NCBI GenBank assembly: GCA_902609065.1
Contig: CACLQJ010000002.1
Span: 1 to 54,725, forward strand
DNA: 54,725 bases
Source: an uncultured Pelagibacteraceae bacterium
GTDB taxonomy: Bacteria; Pseudomonadota; Alphaproteobacteria; Pelagibacterales; Pelagibacteraceae
Reading direction: 5' to 3'
The notes beneath the pieces are model-generated. The model had not been told where the DNA came from and did no database searches. It saw only the letters and a list, made by a program, of their open reading frames with translations. The position numbers and the translations under genes are program-made. Below, one piece after another: positions 44,483 through 53,531 of the stretch (position 1 is its first letter; the number at the start of each line of letters is the position of its first letter).

Positions 44483-45340
44483 ATGCATCTAGAAATAGAC
44501 AAAAATAAGTTTAAAACAGGATTATATATAGTATCTACACCCATTGGAAATCTCGGGGATATCACTTATAGAGCCTTGGATGTGTTAAAAATCTCTAATT
44601 TTATACTTTGCGAGGACACAAGAGTTACTCAAAAATTAATTAATTTTTTTAATATCAAATCCAAACTTACCTCCAACCATAAATTTAATGAAAGTAAAAA
44701 CCTCAAAAAAGTAATTGAATCGTTAAAGTGCGGTCAAATTGTTTCATTAGTTTCTGATGCGGGAACTCCCGCACTATCTGACCCCGGCAAGATATTAATT
44801 AAAGAGTGTGTAAAAGAGGGTATCGAAATTTTTCCGATTCCAGGCGCATCTGCAATTACAGCCGCTGTGTCAATAAGTGGATTTTCAAACAATTTTTTTT
44901 TCAATGGATTTTTACATGATAAAAAAAAAGAAATTGAAGATGATTTCCAATTTTTATCAAATCTTTCGTCAACGATTGTTTTTTTTATTTCTTCAAAAAA
45001 ATTTAGCAGAATTATAAATCAATTGCAAAAATACTTTTTTAATAGAAAAATAGTTATATGTAAAGAAATTACTAAATATTATGAGGAGTACTTTAGATGC
45101 GATGTAAAAGATCTCAAGCTTAAAGAGTATAAACTAAAAGGCGAGATTACAATTGTAATTTCAAATGAGGAAAAAAACAAAAAAAAAACAGAAAATCTTC
45201 CCGAATCAGTTAAATATAAAATTAAAAAATTAATAGATAAATTAAGTATAAAAGATATCTTAGAAATTTTAGATAATGATAAAAAAGTATCAAAATCCCA
45301 AATATACAAATATTGCCTTAAATTAAAAAATGAAAAATAG
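44483..45340 (+). CDS. rsmI: 16S rRNA 2'-O-ribose C1402 methyltransferase RsmI
   Basis: The 285-residue tetrapyrrole-methylase-fold enzyme has GLYIVSTPIGNLGDITYRALDVL at the start, LCEDTRVTQKL, SDAGTPALSDPGKIL near residue 100, PIPGASAITAAVSISGF near 118 and FNGFLHDKKKE, all RsmI landmarks. It acts with RsmH on C1402. ATG 44483-44485 is preferred; an upstream TTG (44471) also fits the frame. The ATG is part of ATGCAT, where CAT on the other strand could start the long form of the LppC-like gene. It overlaps the BON lipoprotein gene by 11 bases. Confidence 0.95.
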   Translation: MHLEIDKNKFKTGLYIVSTPIGNLGDITYRALDVLKISNFILCEDTRVTQKLINFFNIKSKLTSNHKFNESKNLKKVIESLKCGQIVSLVSDAGTPALSDPGKILIKECVKEGIEIFPIPGASAITAAVSISGFSNNFFFNGFLHDKKKEIEDDFQFLSNLSSTIVFFISSKKFSRIINQLQKYFFNRKIVICKEITKYYEEYFRCDVKDLKLKEYKLKGEITIVISNEEKNKKKTENLPESVKYKIKKLIDKLSIKDILEILDNDKKVSKSQIYKYCLKLKNEK

Positions 45341-45923
45341 AATATTAGTTAACTTATTATTGATATTTTTTCTCACAGGTTGTATTGGGGCTTCATCGCC
45401 TGGGGTTTTTGGTACCGGTGTATCAATTGCTATGGATCCTAGAACATTGGGAACTCAAATAGATGATTCAATTATGGATACAAGTCTTGATGCCAGATTG
45501 GTTTCAATGAATAAGAATTATTTAATTGATGTTAAGACAAAGGTACTAGATGGAAGGATTTTTATAACTGGCAAAGTGGATACACCCGAGGAAAAGTTAA
45601 AGATAACAAAATTGGCATGGGAAACAAAAGGTATAAGGTCTGTTAAAAACGATTTAAAAATAAAGGAAAAATTCAACTTTAAACAATCTGCTAAAGACCT
45701 TTTAATAACATCCCAACTTAGATCGGCTATGATATTTAATAAAAAAATTAAAGCAGTAAATTATAATATAGATACAATCAAAAAAGTTATTTACGTGTAC
45801 GGTATAGCACATTCTAATGAAGAAAAAGATGAAATTATCAACGAAGCTAAAGAAATCTTGGATGTGAAAGACGTAGTAACAAGTATTTTATTTGTTGAGG
45901 ATCTAAGAATCAAAAAAGATTAA
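45330..45923 (+). CDS. BON-domain outer-membrane lipoprotein (DolP/YraP-like)
   Basis: The 197-residue lipoprotein has signal and lipobox LTGC (Cys near 18), a small-residue-rich mature N terminus, and two BON domains: one near residues 45-110 (TSLDARLVSMNKNYLIDVKTKVLDGRIFITGKV) and a second near 120-190 (SQLRSAMIFNKKIKAVNYNIDTI). This is the layout of DolP, which guards outer-membrane integrity in E. coli. It is next to rsmI and the LppC-like gene, as yraP is in the E. coli yraLMNOP region. The stop overlaps that of convergent maeB (TTAA). Confidence 0.85.
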   Translation: MKNRILVNLLLIFFLTGCIGASSPGVFGTGVSIAMDPRTLGTQIDDSIMDTSLDARLVSMNKNYLIDVKTKVLDGRIFITGKVDTPEEKLKITKLAWETKGIRSVKNDLKIKEKFNFKQSAKDLLITSQLRSAMIFNKKIKAVNYNIDTIKKVIYVYGIAHSNEEKDEIINEAKEILDVKDVVTSILFVEDLRIKKD

Positions 45924-48208
45924 TTTTTTTTTTTATAATCAATAACTCCTGCTGAATAAGCTGCTACTGATGCAAGATTTAAAATTTCTGAAGTCGAACA
46001 TCTTAGAGGGGCAATTTCAATAGCTGCCCCTAAACCAATTAGCAGAGGTCCTATAACTTTTGCACTACTCATTGATTTAATTATTTTATAAGATATTGCA
46101 GCACTATGTTGACCAGGCATTATCAACACGTTAGCATTTCCAACAATATCCGATAAAGGATATAATTCTTTATATTCTTCGTTTAAAGCTACATCTGGCT
46201 GCATGTCGCCATCGAATTTAAAATCAACTTTCATTTTTCTTAAAATTTCTACCGCATCTCTAATATGTTTAGTACGACTAGTGTTTGGTTGCCCAAAGGT
46301 AGAATGAGATAAAAAAGCAATTTTTGGAGTAAATCCAAACAATCTCACAACTCTTGCTGATGAAATTGCTATTTCAACTAACTGTTTTGATGAAGGATAT
46401 TCGTGAACGCTAGTGTCACCTATAAAAACTGTTCTACCTTTATTTACAACCATATTTAGCCCAAACATAATTTCACCAGGTCTAGGATCAACAACTTTTG
46501 TTATTTTTTGAAGTGATTGTCCATATCTTCTTGTATTACCTGTAACCATTGCGTCTGCATCGCCACATGCTACCATACATGAGCTCCATATGACACTATC
46601 GTTTCTCACCAGCCTGTCACAATCTCTCTCAAGAAGTCCCTGGGATCTATGTAATTTTTTAAATATATAATTTGAATATTTTTCTCTTAAACTTTTCTTT
46701 GTTGAGTTAACAATTTCAATATTAAGATTTTCGCTATAACCTATTTCTTTTAATCTAGCTTTAACAACCTTGTCTTTTGCAACTAATATTGGAATACCTA
46801 ATCCACTATTTTTAAATGCTATCGCTGCCTTTAATGTATTTTCATCTTCTCCATCAGCAAAAACAACTTTTTTTTGTGTTTTTTTAATTTGAGAATTTAT
46901 ACCTTGCATTATAGTAACTGACGGATCTAGCCTTTGTTTAAGTTGTTCAGAATATAAATCAAAGTTATCAATTTTTTTCCTAGCCACGCCAGTCTTGATT
47001 GCGGCTTTAGCTACAGCAACAGGAATTACATTAATCAATCTTGGATCAAAAGTTGATGGTATAATATATTCTTTTCCGTATTTTGGTCTTTCACCTCCCA
47101 TAGCTGCAACGACTTCATCGGGAACTCTCTCCCGGGCAAGAGAAGCAATTGCATTTGCTGCAGCGATTTTCATTTCATCATTTATGGTCTTAGCCCTTAC
47201 GTCTAAAGCTCCTCTAAAAATATAAGGAAATCCAATTAGGTTGTTCACTTGATTTGGATAATCAGATCTTCCAGTTGCAACAATAGCGTCATTTCTCACC
47301 TCTTCTATTTCCTCAGGTTTAATTTCAGGATCAGGATTTGCGCAAGCAAATATTATAGGGTTTTTAGACATACTCATAACATTTTCTTTACTCAAAACTC
47401 CAGCTGAAGACAGTCCTAAAAAAACATCAGCATCTTTTATTGCTTCCTTCAGTGTTTTAGATTTAGTATTTGATGCATAAAAAGACTTCCATTTATTGAG
47501 ACCTTTCCTTTTGCTGTTTATTACACCTTTGCTATCCAACATTATTATATTGGATTTTTTAATACCAGATTTCAGTAGTAAATTAGTACAAGCCATCGCA
47601 GAAGCACCAGCACCATTGACAATAACTCTAACTTTCTTTTTATCTTTTTTTTGGATATCCAATGCATTCATTAATGCTGCATATGTAATAATTGCAGTGC
47701 CATGCTGATCATCATGAAAAACTGGAATATCAAGAATTTTTTTTAGTTTATCTTCTATAATAAAACACGATGGTGCTGCTATATCTTCGAGATTTATACC
47801 ACCGAAACTTTTTGCAAAATTTTTTATCGATTTAATTATTTCTTCCGTGTTGTTTGAATCTATCTCTAGGTCTATCGCATCTATATCTGCAAATCTTTTA
47901 AATAATACTGCTTTTCCCTCCATTACAGGCTTAGAAGCTATAGCACCCAAATTACCTAAACCAAGAATGGCTGATCCATTACTTATAACAGCTACAAGAT
48001 TTCCTTTAGTTGTATAATCATATGCTAGCTCTGGATTTGCCGATATAGCTTTAACTGGAGCTGCAACACCTGGAGAATATGCTAAAGCCAAATCCCTTTT
48101 TGTAGTCATTGGCTTAGAGGATATGATCTCAATCTTGCCAGATTTATTACTATTATGAAAATCTAAAGCTTCTTTATCCGAATAATGCTCAATATTTTTT
48201 TTCTTCAT
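45920..48208 (-). CDS. maeB: NADP-dependent malic enzyme with phosphotransacetylase-like domain
   Basis: The 762-residue fusion has the malic enzyme part in residues 1-420 (LALAYSPGVAAPVKAI, GLGNLGAIASKPVMEGKAVLFK, FHDDQHGTAIITYAALMNAL, VNGAGASAMACTNLLLKSG, FACANPDPEI) and a C-terminal phosphate acetyltransferase-like domain (residues about 430-762; VFADGEDENTLKAAIAF, SKQLVEIAISSARVVRLFG). The second domain is regulatory in MaeB. It decarboxylates malate to pyruvate, making NADPH. Malate is also the substrate of the mtkAB pair in this window. The gene diverges from murJ across 48 bases. Confidence 0.95.
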   Translation of the reverse strand: MKKKNIEHYSDKEALDFHNSNKSGKIEIISSKPMTTKRDLALAYSPGVAAPVKAISANPELAYDYTTKGNLVAVISNGSAILGLGNLGAIASKPVMEGKAVLFKRFADIDAIDLEIDSNNTEEIIKSIKNFAKSFGGINLEDIAAPSCFIIEDKLKKILDIPVFHDDQHGTAIITYAALMNALDIQKKDKKKVRVIVNGAGASAMACTNLLLKSGIKKSNIIMLDSKGVINSKRKGLNKWKSFYASNTKSKTLKEAIKDADVFLGLSSAGVLSKENVMSMSKNPIIFACANPDPEIKPEEIEEVRNDAIVATGRSDYPNQVNNLIGFPYIFRGALDVRAKTINDEMKIAAANAIASLARERVPDEVVAAMGGERPKYGKEYIIPSTFDPRLINVIPVAVAKAAIKTGVARKKIDNFDLYSEQLKQRLDPSVTIMQGINSQIKKTQKKVVFADGEDENTLKAAIAFKNSGLGIPILVAKDKVVKARLKEIGYSENLNIEIVNSTKKSLREKYSNYIFKKLHRSQGLLERDCDRLVRNDSVIWSSCMVACGDADAMVTGNTRRYGQSLQKITKVVDPRPGEIMFGLNMVVNKGRTVFIGDTSVHEYPSSKQLVEIAISSARVVRLFGFTPKIAFLSHSTFGQPNTSRTKHIRDAVEILRKMKVDFKFDGDMQPDVALNEEYKELYPLSDIVGNANVLIMPGQHSAAISYKIIKSMSSAKVIGPLLIGLGAAIEIAPLRCSTSEILNLASVAAYSAGVIDYKKKN

Positions 48209-48256
48209 TTTTTTATTAGATATAAAAATAGAACTAAGTTATCACTAATATGATTT

Positions 48257-49783
48257 ATGAATCTAATTAAGTCAACTGGCACGTTCAGCTTTTATACTAT
48301 TTTAAGTAGGATTTTAGGTTATCTAAGGGATTTTCTTATTGCAGTTAATCTAGGATCAGGTCCAATAGCTGACACTTTTTTTGTTGCTTTCAGAATTCCG
48401 AATACATTTAGAAGATTATTTTCCGAAGGTGCATTTAATGCTGCATTTGTTCCAAGTTATTCTTCTGAGTTGGTCAAATCAAAAAAAAAAGCAGAGGATT
48501 TTTCAAATAACGTTTTAAATTTTTTAATATTCGCACTTTTAATACTTACTTTAATTGTAGAAATTTTCATGCCTTTATTTATTTATCTGATTGCACCGGG
48601 TTTTACAGAAAGTGGAGATAAGCTTGAATTGACTATTAATCTTACACGTATCACTTTCCCATTTTTATTATTTATAAGTATAGCATCTTTCTTTTCAGCA
48701 ATTTTAAATTCGCACAATAAATTCGGAATAGCTGCAGCAGCACCAATTGTTTTGAATATAATTTTAATATTTATTTTATTTTTTTTAAAATTTGAGAATG
48801 ATATTTTAGTTATTTATCTTGCTTATGGGGTATCACTAGCAGGATTAATACAGCTTATTTTACTATATATATTCGTAAAAAAATATTATTCACCAAAATT
48901 TAATTTCGAACTAAAAATTACAAAAAAAATAAAAATATTCTTAGAAAAACTTTTACCAAGTATTTTCTCCTCAGGGGTTACCCAAATTAATATTTTAGTT
49001 GGAACTGTTATAGCATCGTTTCAAGCGAACGCAGTGTCATATTTATATTATGCAGATAGAATATATCAAATAAACCTCGCAATTGCAGGTATTGCAATTG
49101 GAACAGTTTTACTCCCAAGTCTAAGTAAATACGTTCAGTCAAAAAATAAAAAAAAAATAGATTTCATACAAAATAAATCAGTTGAATTAAGTTTGTTCTT
49201 AAGTCTGCCCGGGATGTTTGCGTTGCTAATTGCATCTGAGGAAATCACCTCATGCCTTTTTGGATATGGATCTTTTGATGAGTTTAGTGTTAAAAATTCA
49301 GCCAAAGCTTTGTATTATTTCGCTTTTGGATTGCCCGCATTTGCTATTATTAAAATTTTTTCATCTTTTTTATTTGCAAGACAAAATACAAAGATCCCTT
49401 TCTATTGCTCTTTAATATCTGTAATATTAAATATTTTTATAAGCATTATTTTTTTTAATAGAGTGGGCTTTATAATAATCCCAATATCAACTACAATTTC
49501 ATCATGGATTAATGCTTTATTACTATTTTTATTTTTAAAAAATAAAAACCTATATTATATTGATTTAAAATTGATCTTATCATTACTTAAAATATTGTGC
49601 ATAGTTTTCTTATCATCCTACTTCTTTTACTTTATGATTAATAATTTTTCGCAAAATTTAATTTATGAAAATAATTATAAACTTTTAAATATGTTAATTA
49701 TGGTGATAATAACTTTATTCTCTTATATATTATTATCGATTTTCACAAAAGCTTTCAAATTCTCTGATATTAAATTAAAGTAA
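48257..49783 (+). CDS. murJ: Lipid II flippase MurJ
   Basis: The 508-residue polytopic protein (about 14 helices) has the MurJ start FSFYTILSRILGYLRDFLIAVNLG, PNTFRRLFSEGAFNAAFVPSY with the charged residues of the central cavity, and the middle VSYLYYADRIYQINLAIAGIAIGTVLLPSLSK and ILNSHNKFGIAAAAPIVLNI segments. It flips lipid II across the inner membrane. The C-terminal helices are very A/T-biased, with Phe, Ile and Asn. It starts at ATG 48257 and is followed 6 bases later by trpS. Confidence 0.95.
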   Translation: MNLIKSTGTFSFYTILSRILGYLRDFLIAVNLGSGPIADTFFVAFRIPNTFRRLFSEGAFNAAFVPSYSSELVKSKKKAEDFSNNVLNFLIFALLILTLIVEIFMPLFIYLIAPGFTESGDKLELTINLTRITFPFLLFISIASFFSAILNSHNKFGIAAAAPIVLNIILIFILFFLKFENDILVIYLAYGVSLAGLIQLILLYIFVKKYYSPKFNFELKITKKIKIFLEKLLPSIFSSGVTQINILVGTVIASFQANAVSYLYYADRIYQINLAIAGIAIGTVLLPSLSKYVQSKNKKKIDFIQNKSVELSLFLSLPGMFALLIASEEITSCLFGYGSFDEFSVKNSAKALYYFAFGLPAFAIIKIFSSFLFARQNTKIPFYCSLISVILNIFISIIFFNRVGFIIIPISTTISSWINALLLFLFLKNKNLYYIDLKLILSLLKILCIVFLSSYFFYFMINNFSQNLIYENNYKLLNMLIMVIITLFSYILLSIFTKAFKFSDIKLK

Positions 49784-49789
49784 TATATT

Positions 49790-50791
49790 ATGAGTAAAAA
49801 AATATTTTCTGGTGTCCAACCTTCGGGGAATCTTCATGTTGGGAATTATCTTGGTGCTATAAAAAATTTTGTAAATTTTCAAAATCAAACCAATACAGAG
49901 TGTATTTATTGTGTTGTAGATTTACATGCTATTACTGTTAGACAAGAGCCTAACATATTAAAAGAAAACATTAGAGAGACAGTTGCAGCATTTATTGCTA
50001 GTGGCCTGAATCATAAAAAAAGTATAATATTTCAACAATCAACGGTGGCTGAACATTCTGAATTTGCATGGATTTTGGGTTGTTCAGCTAGGATGGGTTG
50101 GTTAAATAGAATGACCCAGTTCAAAGAAAAAGCAGGAATAGATAAAGAGAAAGCGAGTATTGGTCTTTATGTGTATCCAGTATTGATGGCAGCTGATATT
50201 TTGCTCTATGACACAACACATGTACCGGTAGGTGAGGATCAAAAGCAACACTTAGAATTGACTAGAGATATTGCTCATAAATTCAATTTAGATTTTAATT
50301 CACCTGAGTTTTTAAAAATACCAGAACCAATGATTCAAAAAAATTTTTCCAGAATAATGAGTCTTAAAGATGGTACTAAAAAAATGAGTAAATCTGATCC
50401 ATCGGGACTTAGTAGAATCAATTTAAATGATACTAAAGAAGAAATTGAAAATAAAATAAAAAAAGCAAAAACAGACACCTTGCCTCTTCCTGATAACAGC
50501 AAAGAACTAGAGAATAGACCAGAGGCTAAAAATCTTTTAGGAATTTATTCTTCATTAAATAACCAGGATATTAGTAATACAATTAAAGAATTCTCTGGAA
50601 AAAATTTTTCAGATTTTAAAAATAAACTTTCGGAATTGGTAATTGAAAAAATTTATCCAATATCAAATGAGATGAGCAAAATAAAAAAAGACAATTCCTT
50701 TATTGACAACGTATTGTTAGAAGGAAATATAAAAGCAAGTAAAATATCAACTAAAAAAATTGAAGAGGTTAAAAAAATTGTTGGTCTGTAG
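49790..50791 (+). CDS. trpS: Tryptophanyl-tRNA synthetase TrpS
   Basis: The 333-residue class Ic synthetase has FSGVQPSGNLHVGNYLGAI with the HIGH variant HVGN near residue 16, LLYDTTHVPVGEDQKQHLELTRDIA near 140 and KKMSKSDPSGLSRI with KMSKS near 200. It charges tRNA-Trp. The ATG lies 6 bases past murJ. Length is standard. A 47-base gap follows before the NfuA-like gene. Confidence 0.96.
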   Translation: MSKKIFSGVQPSGNLHVGNYLGAIKNFVNFQNQTNTECIYCVVDLHAITVRQEPNILKENIRETVAAFIASGLNHKKSIIFQQSTVAEHSEFAWILGCSARMGWLNRMTQFKEKAGIDKEKASIGLYVYPVLMAADILLYDTTHVPVGEDQKQHLELTRDIAHKFNLDFNSPEFLKIPEPMIQKNFSRIMSLKDGTKKMSKSDPSGLSRINLNDTKEEIENKIKKAKTDTLPLPDNSKELENRPEAKNLLGIYSSLNNQDISNTIKEFSGKNFSDFKNKLSELVIEKIYPISNEMSKIKKDNSFIDNVLLEGNIKASKISTKKIEEVKKIVGL

Positions 50792-50838
50792 TAAAAATTA
50801 GATCTTTAATTTTCCACAATAATGTTTATATAAAATAT

Positions 50839-51381
50839 ATGTTTGTGCAAACTCAAGATACTCCCAATCCAAATTCTCTTAAATTCCTACCAGGGAAAAA
50901 AGTCTCTAGAATTGGACCGATAGAAGTTTTGGATATCAAAGAAACAGATAATGATTTAATTAGAAATATACTCTCAATTAATGGAATTTTAAGCGTGTTT
51001 TTGTATGAGGATTTTTTGTCAGTTAATAAAAGTAAAAATTTAGATTGGTCAGATGCTAAGCATATAATTATTTCTTACATAAATGACTATTACTCCAAAG
51101 GCAATGATTGCGTAATTGAAGAAAGAAATAATAATAATGATGCAAAAAGTTTAAGTGAAATTGAAAAAAAAATTGTTAATTTACTTGAGACTAAGATTAG
51201 ACCAGCAGTTTCAAGAGATGGTGGTGATATCGTATTCCAAGAATTTAATAAAGGGGTTGTAACTGTTAAATTAAAAGGAAGCTGCTCCGGATGTCCAAGT
51301 TCAACTTTGACGTTAAAAAAAGGTGTAGAAAATTTATTATGTCATTACTTACCTGAGGTAAAAGAAGTTGTGTCAATTTAA
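50839..51381 (+). CDS. nfuA: NfuA/NifU-type iron-sulfur scaffold protein
   Basis: The 180-residue protein has the Nfu N-terminal domain (MFVQTQDTPNPNSLKFLPGKKV, residues 1-85) and a C-terminal NifU domain starting ETKIRPAVSRDGGDIVF, with CSGCPSST (C-x-x-C near residue 150) that binds a 4Fe-4S cluster. It acts as a carrier in iron-sulfur cluster delivery. This N-terminal type is common in alphaproteobacteria and mitochondria (NFU1). It starts with ATG 50839 and precedes the glucosaminidase gene by 15 bases. Confidence 0.92.
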   Translation: MFVQTQDTPNPNSLKFLPGKKVSRIGPIEVLDIKETDNDLIRNILSINGILSVFLYEDFLSVNKSKNLDWSDAKHIIISYINDYYSKGNDCVIEERNNNNDAKSLSEIEKKIVNLLETKIRPAVSRDGGDIVFQEFNKGVVTVKLKGSCSGCPSSTLTLKKGVENLLCHYLPEVKEVVSI

Positions 51382-51396
51382 CGAAAACTTATTTTT

Positions 51397-52527
51397 ATGT
51401 TAAACATGTATAAATCTATTTCTACTAATCAATTAAAGAGAATTTTGATAAAAAAAGGTTTTAAGGTTTATAAATTAAAAAATAAAAATTTTTTTAAAGA
51501 TTTCAGAAGCTTAATATTAACTTCTTTTGCAAGCGTAGTTGTAGTATCGATTTTTTTTTCATTACCCTTAAGTTCAAAATTAATTCTAGATTCTTTAGAA
51601 AAGCCAAAAGTTATAGAAAACCATTCAAAAAAATATTTAGAGAAAGTTTTGTCTGGGGAAACTTTAATTACAGAAAACTCTATTGATGATGGACTTGATC
51701 CTCGACATCTTGTTGAGGATATAGAATTTAAAAAAGGACCGTCGAAATCAGTTAGAATAGAAGCCGCGACTTTAAATCAAATGTTCTCTGACAAAAATTA
51801 TACTTTAGATATAGTCAGATCTGAAAACATTGTTAAGCCTTTTGAAGTAGGAATGTTACCAGTTGAGCTCAAACAGATTCAAAACACTAAAGAAAGGAAA
51901 GAATTATTTATAAAAATTGTTTTACCTTTAATTTTAAGTGAAAATAATAGAATAAAAAGAGATAGAAATACTCTCTTCAAAATTCTTAATAAAAGCATAA
52001 ATACTAAAGCTGAAAAAAATTGGTTAAACAACAAGTTTAGACAATATGGTGTAGTAAATAAAGATGTATCTACGTTGAAGGTTAGAATGGATGAAATACC
52101 CGTTTCGTTGGCAATTGCACAAGCTGCTAAAGAAACTGGATGGGGAACATCAAGGTTTGCGATCGAGGGTAATGCATTGTTTGGGCAATGGACTTATTCT
52201 GGTGAGGGCATCAAGCCAGCGGGTTCGGATAAAAATGATAAACATAAAGTAATGGCCTTCAGTGTGCTTAAAGCCTCAGTAAGAGCATATCAACGAAATT
52301 TAAACACCCACTCTAGTTACAAAGAGTTTAGAAAGGTTCGTGCTATACAAAGAGACAATGATGAATCATTCAATAGTTTAGAACTTGCAAATTATTTAAA
52401 TTCATATGCTGAAACCGGTGATGAATATACAGTAACACTAAAAAAAATTATTCAACAAAACAATTTAAGAGATTTTGATAAAGCAAAGATATTGCCTCTA
52501 AGCAAAAATCTTAAAGGAAATATTTAA
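51397..52527 (+). CDS. Membrane-anchored glucosaminidase-family protein (Bax-like)
   Basis: The 376-residue protein has a basic cytoplasmic start, one membrane helix (about 39-58: LILTSFASVVVVSIFFS), then a linker and a C-terminal glucosaminidase domain: IPVSLAIAQAAKETGWGTSRFAIEGNALFGQWTY (catalytic Glu in AAKETGWG, near residue 247), AFSVLKASVRAYQRNLNTH and LANYLNSYAETGDEYT. It resembles Bax/FlgJ-type muramidase proteins and would cut or remodel peptidoglycan from the inner-membrane face. Either ATG (51397 or 51406) may be used. Its TAA overlaps the stop of the convergent deacetylase (TTAA). Confidence 0.83.
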   Translation: MLNMYKSISTNQLKRILIKKGFKVYKLKNKNFFKDFRSLILTSFASVVVVSIFFSLPLSSKLILDSLEKPKVIENHSKKYLEKVLSGETLITENSIDDGLDPRHLVEDIEFKKGPSKSVRIEAATLNQMFSDKNYTLDIVRSENIVKPFEVGMLPVELKQIQNTKERKELFIKIVLPLILSENNRIKRDRNTLFKILNKSINTKAEKNWLNNKFRQYGVVNKDVSTLKVRMDEIPVSLAIAQAAKETGWGTSRFAIEGNALFGQWTYSGEGIKPAGSDKNDKHKVMAFSVLKASVRAYQRNLNTHSSYKEFRKVRAIQRDNDESFNSLELANYLNSYAETGDEYTVTLKKIIQQNNLRDFDKAKILPLSKNLKGNI

Positions 52528-53531
52528 TTTTTCACAGAAAACTGCAAACCAAACCATCTCCATCCTTCTTCATCTTTTACTGAGCAATTTATTCTTCCTC
52601 TTCTAAATGTGAACTTGTCCCTAAACTTTATGAACATTCTATTATTTTCAAAATTTAATTTTGTTTTGTCCCATTTATTTCCCTCATTTGAAAAACAATT
52701 TATATCGCTAATATTCTTTTGGTCATGAAAAAATTCAATAGATAATTTTGGAGGATTATTTGATGGAAGTATATAGCTATCTTCTAAATATATCTGTTTA
52801 TATTCAAGAGGTTTCAATTTTGTTATAAAATTAAATCTTTCTAAATTTCCATACTCCTCATTAATTGGAAATCTGGGCAATTCGAATTTATCTTTATTGA
52901 CGTCTATTACACCCGAATGTTGTCCGAAAGCAATTTTAAAATATTCTTTAATAAATAATTTTTGTTCCAAGCTGTATTCCCCAAAGGGATAAGAAAAATA
53001 TTTTGGATTGTATCCTATTTTTTTTTGAAAAATTTTAATAGATTTTTCTATATCTTCAATAAATCCTTCATGATCTAAATTTAATAAGTACTGGTGACTG
53101 TGGGAATGATTGCCGATAAACACAAAGTCTTCTTTCTCTATATCTCTAATTTGTTCCCAAGTCATATAACCTTTAGAGCCGACTGGCTCAGTAGATATAA
53201 AAAGTATAAATGGTATTTTATTTTTTTTAAAATATGGCCAAGCGTTTTCATAAAATGAGCTAAATCCATCGTCAATAGTAATTAAAATTTTTTTTTCTTT
53301 CTTTGGTTCATGGAAATTCCTCAAAAATTCTGAAGGATTAACAAAATCTAAATTATTATTCCTAATAATTTCAATTTGTTCTTCAAAAATATCCATTTGA
53401 ATGTTGGTAGAGGGATATTCATTCTCGTTAAATCTATGATACATAATGGAAACAATACCTGCGTCATTTGAATAGAATTTCTTTGTGTTTTCATCTGCGT
53501 ACGATTTTGATATTATTATAAATAATATCAT
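52524..53531 (-). CDS. Exported polysaccharide deacetylase (NodB family)
   Basis: The 335-residue protein has a short hydrophobic signal (MILFIIISKSYA-DE), then a NodB domain: VSIMYHRFNE near residue 30, ILITIDDGFSSFYENAWPYFKKN with Asp pair near 85, FIGNHSHSHQYLL with metal-binding His residues near 145, and FSYPFGEYSL near 180. A C-terminal beta-rich module (about 260-335) follows. It would deacetylate a periplasmic or secreted N-acetylated glycan. A longer frame starts at 53579. Either start overlaps the divergent tsaB start; the chosen one shares CATG with it. Confidence 0.85.
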   Translation of the reverse strand: MILFIIISKSYADENTKKFYSNDAGIVSIMYHRFNENEYPSTNIQMDIFEEQIEIIRNNNLDFVNPSEFLRNFHEPKKEKKILITIDDGFSSFYENAWPYFKKNKIPFILFISTEPVGSKGYMTWEQIRDIEKEDFVFIGNHSHSHQYLLNLDHEGFIEDIEKSIKIFQKKIGYNPKYFSYPFGEYSLEQKLFIKEYFKIAFGQHSGVIDVNKDKFELPRFPINEEYGNLERFNFITKLKPLEYKQIYLEDSYILPSNNPPKLSIEFFHDQKNISDINCFSNEGNKWDKTKLNFENNRMFIKFRDKFTFRRGRINCSVKDEEGWRWFGLQFSVKN

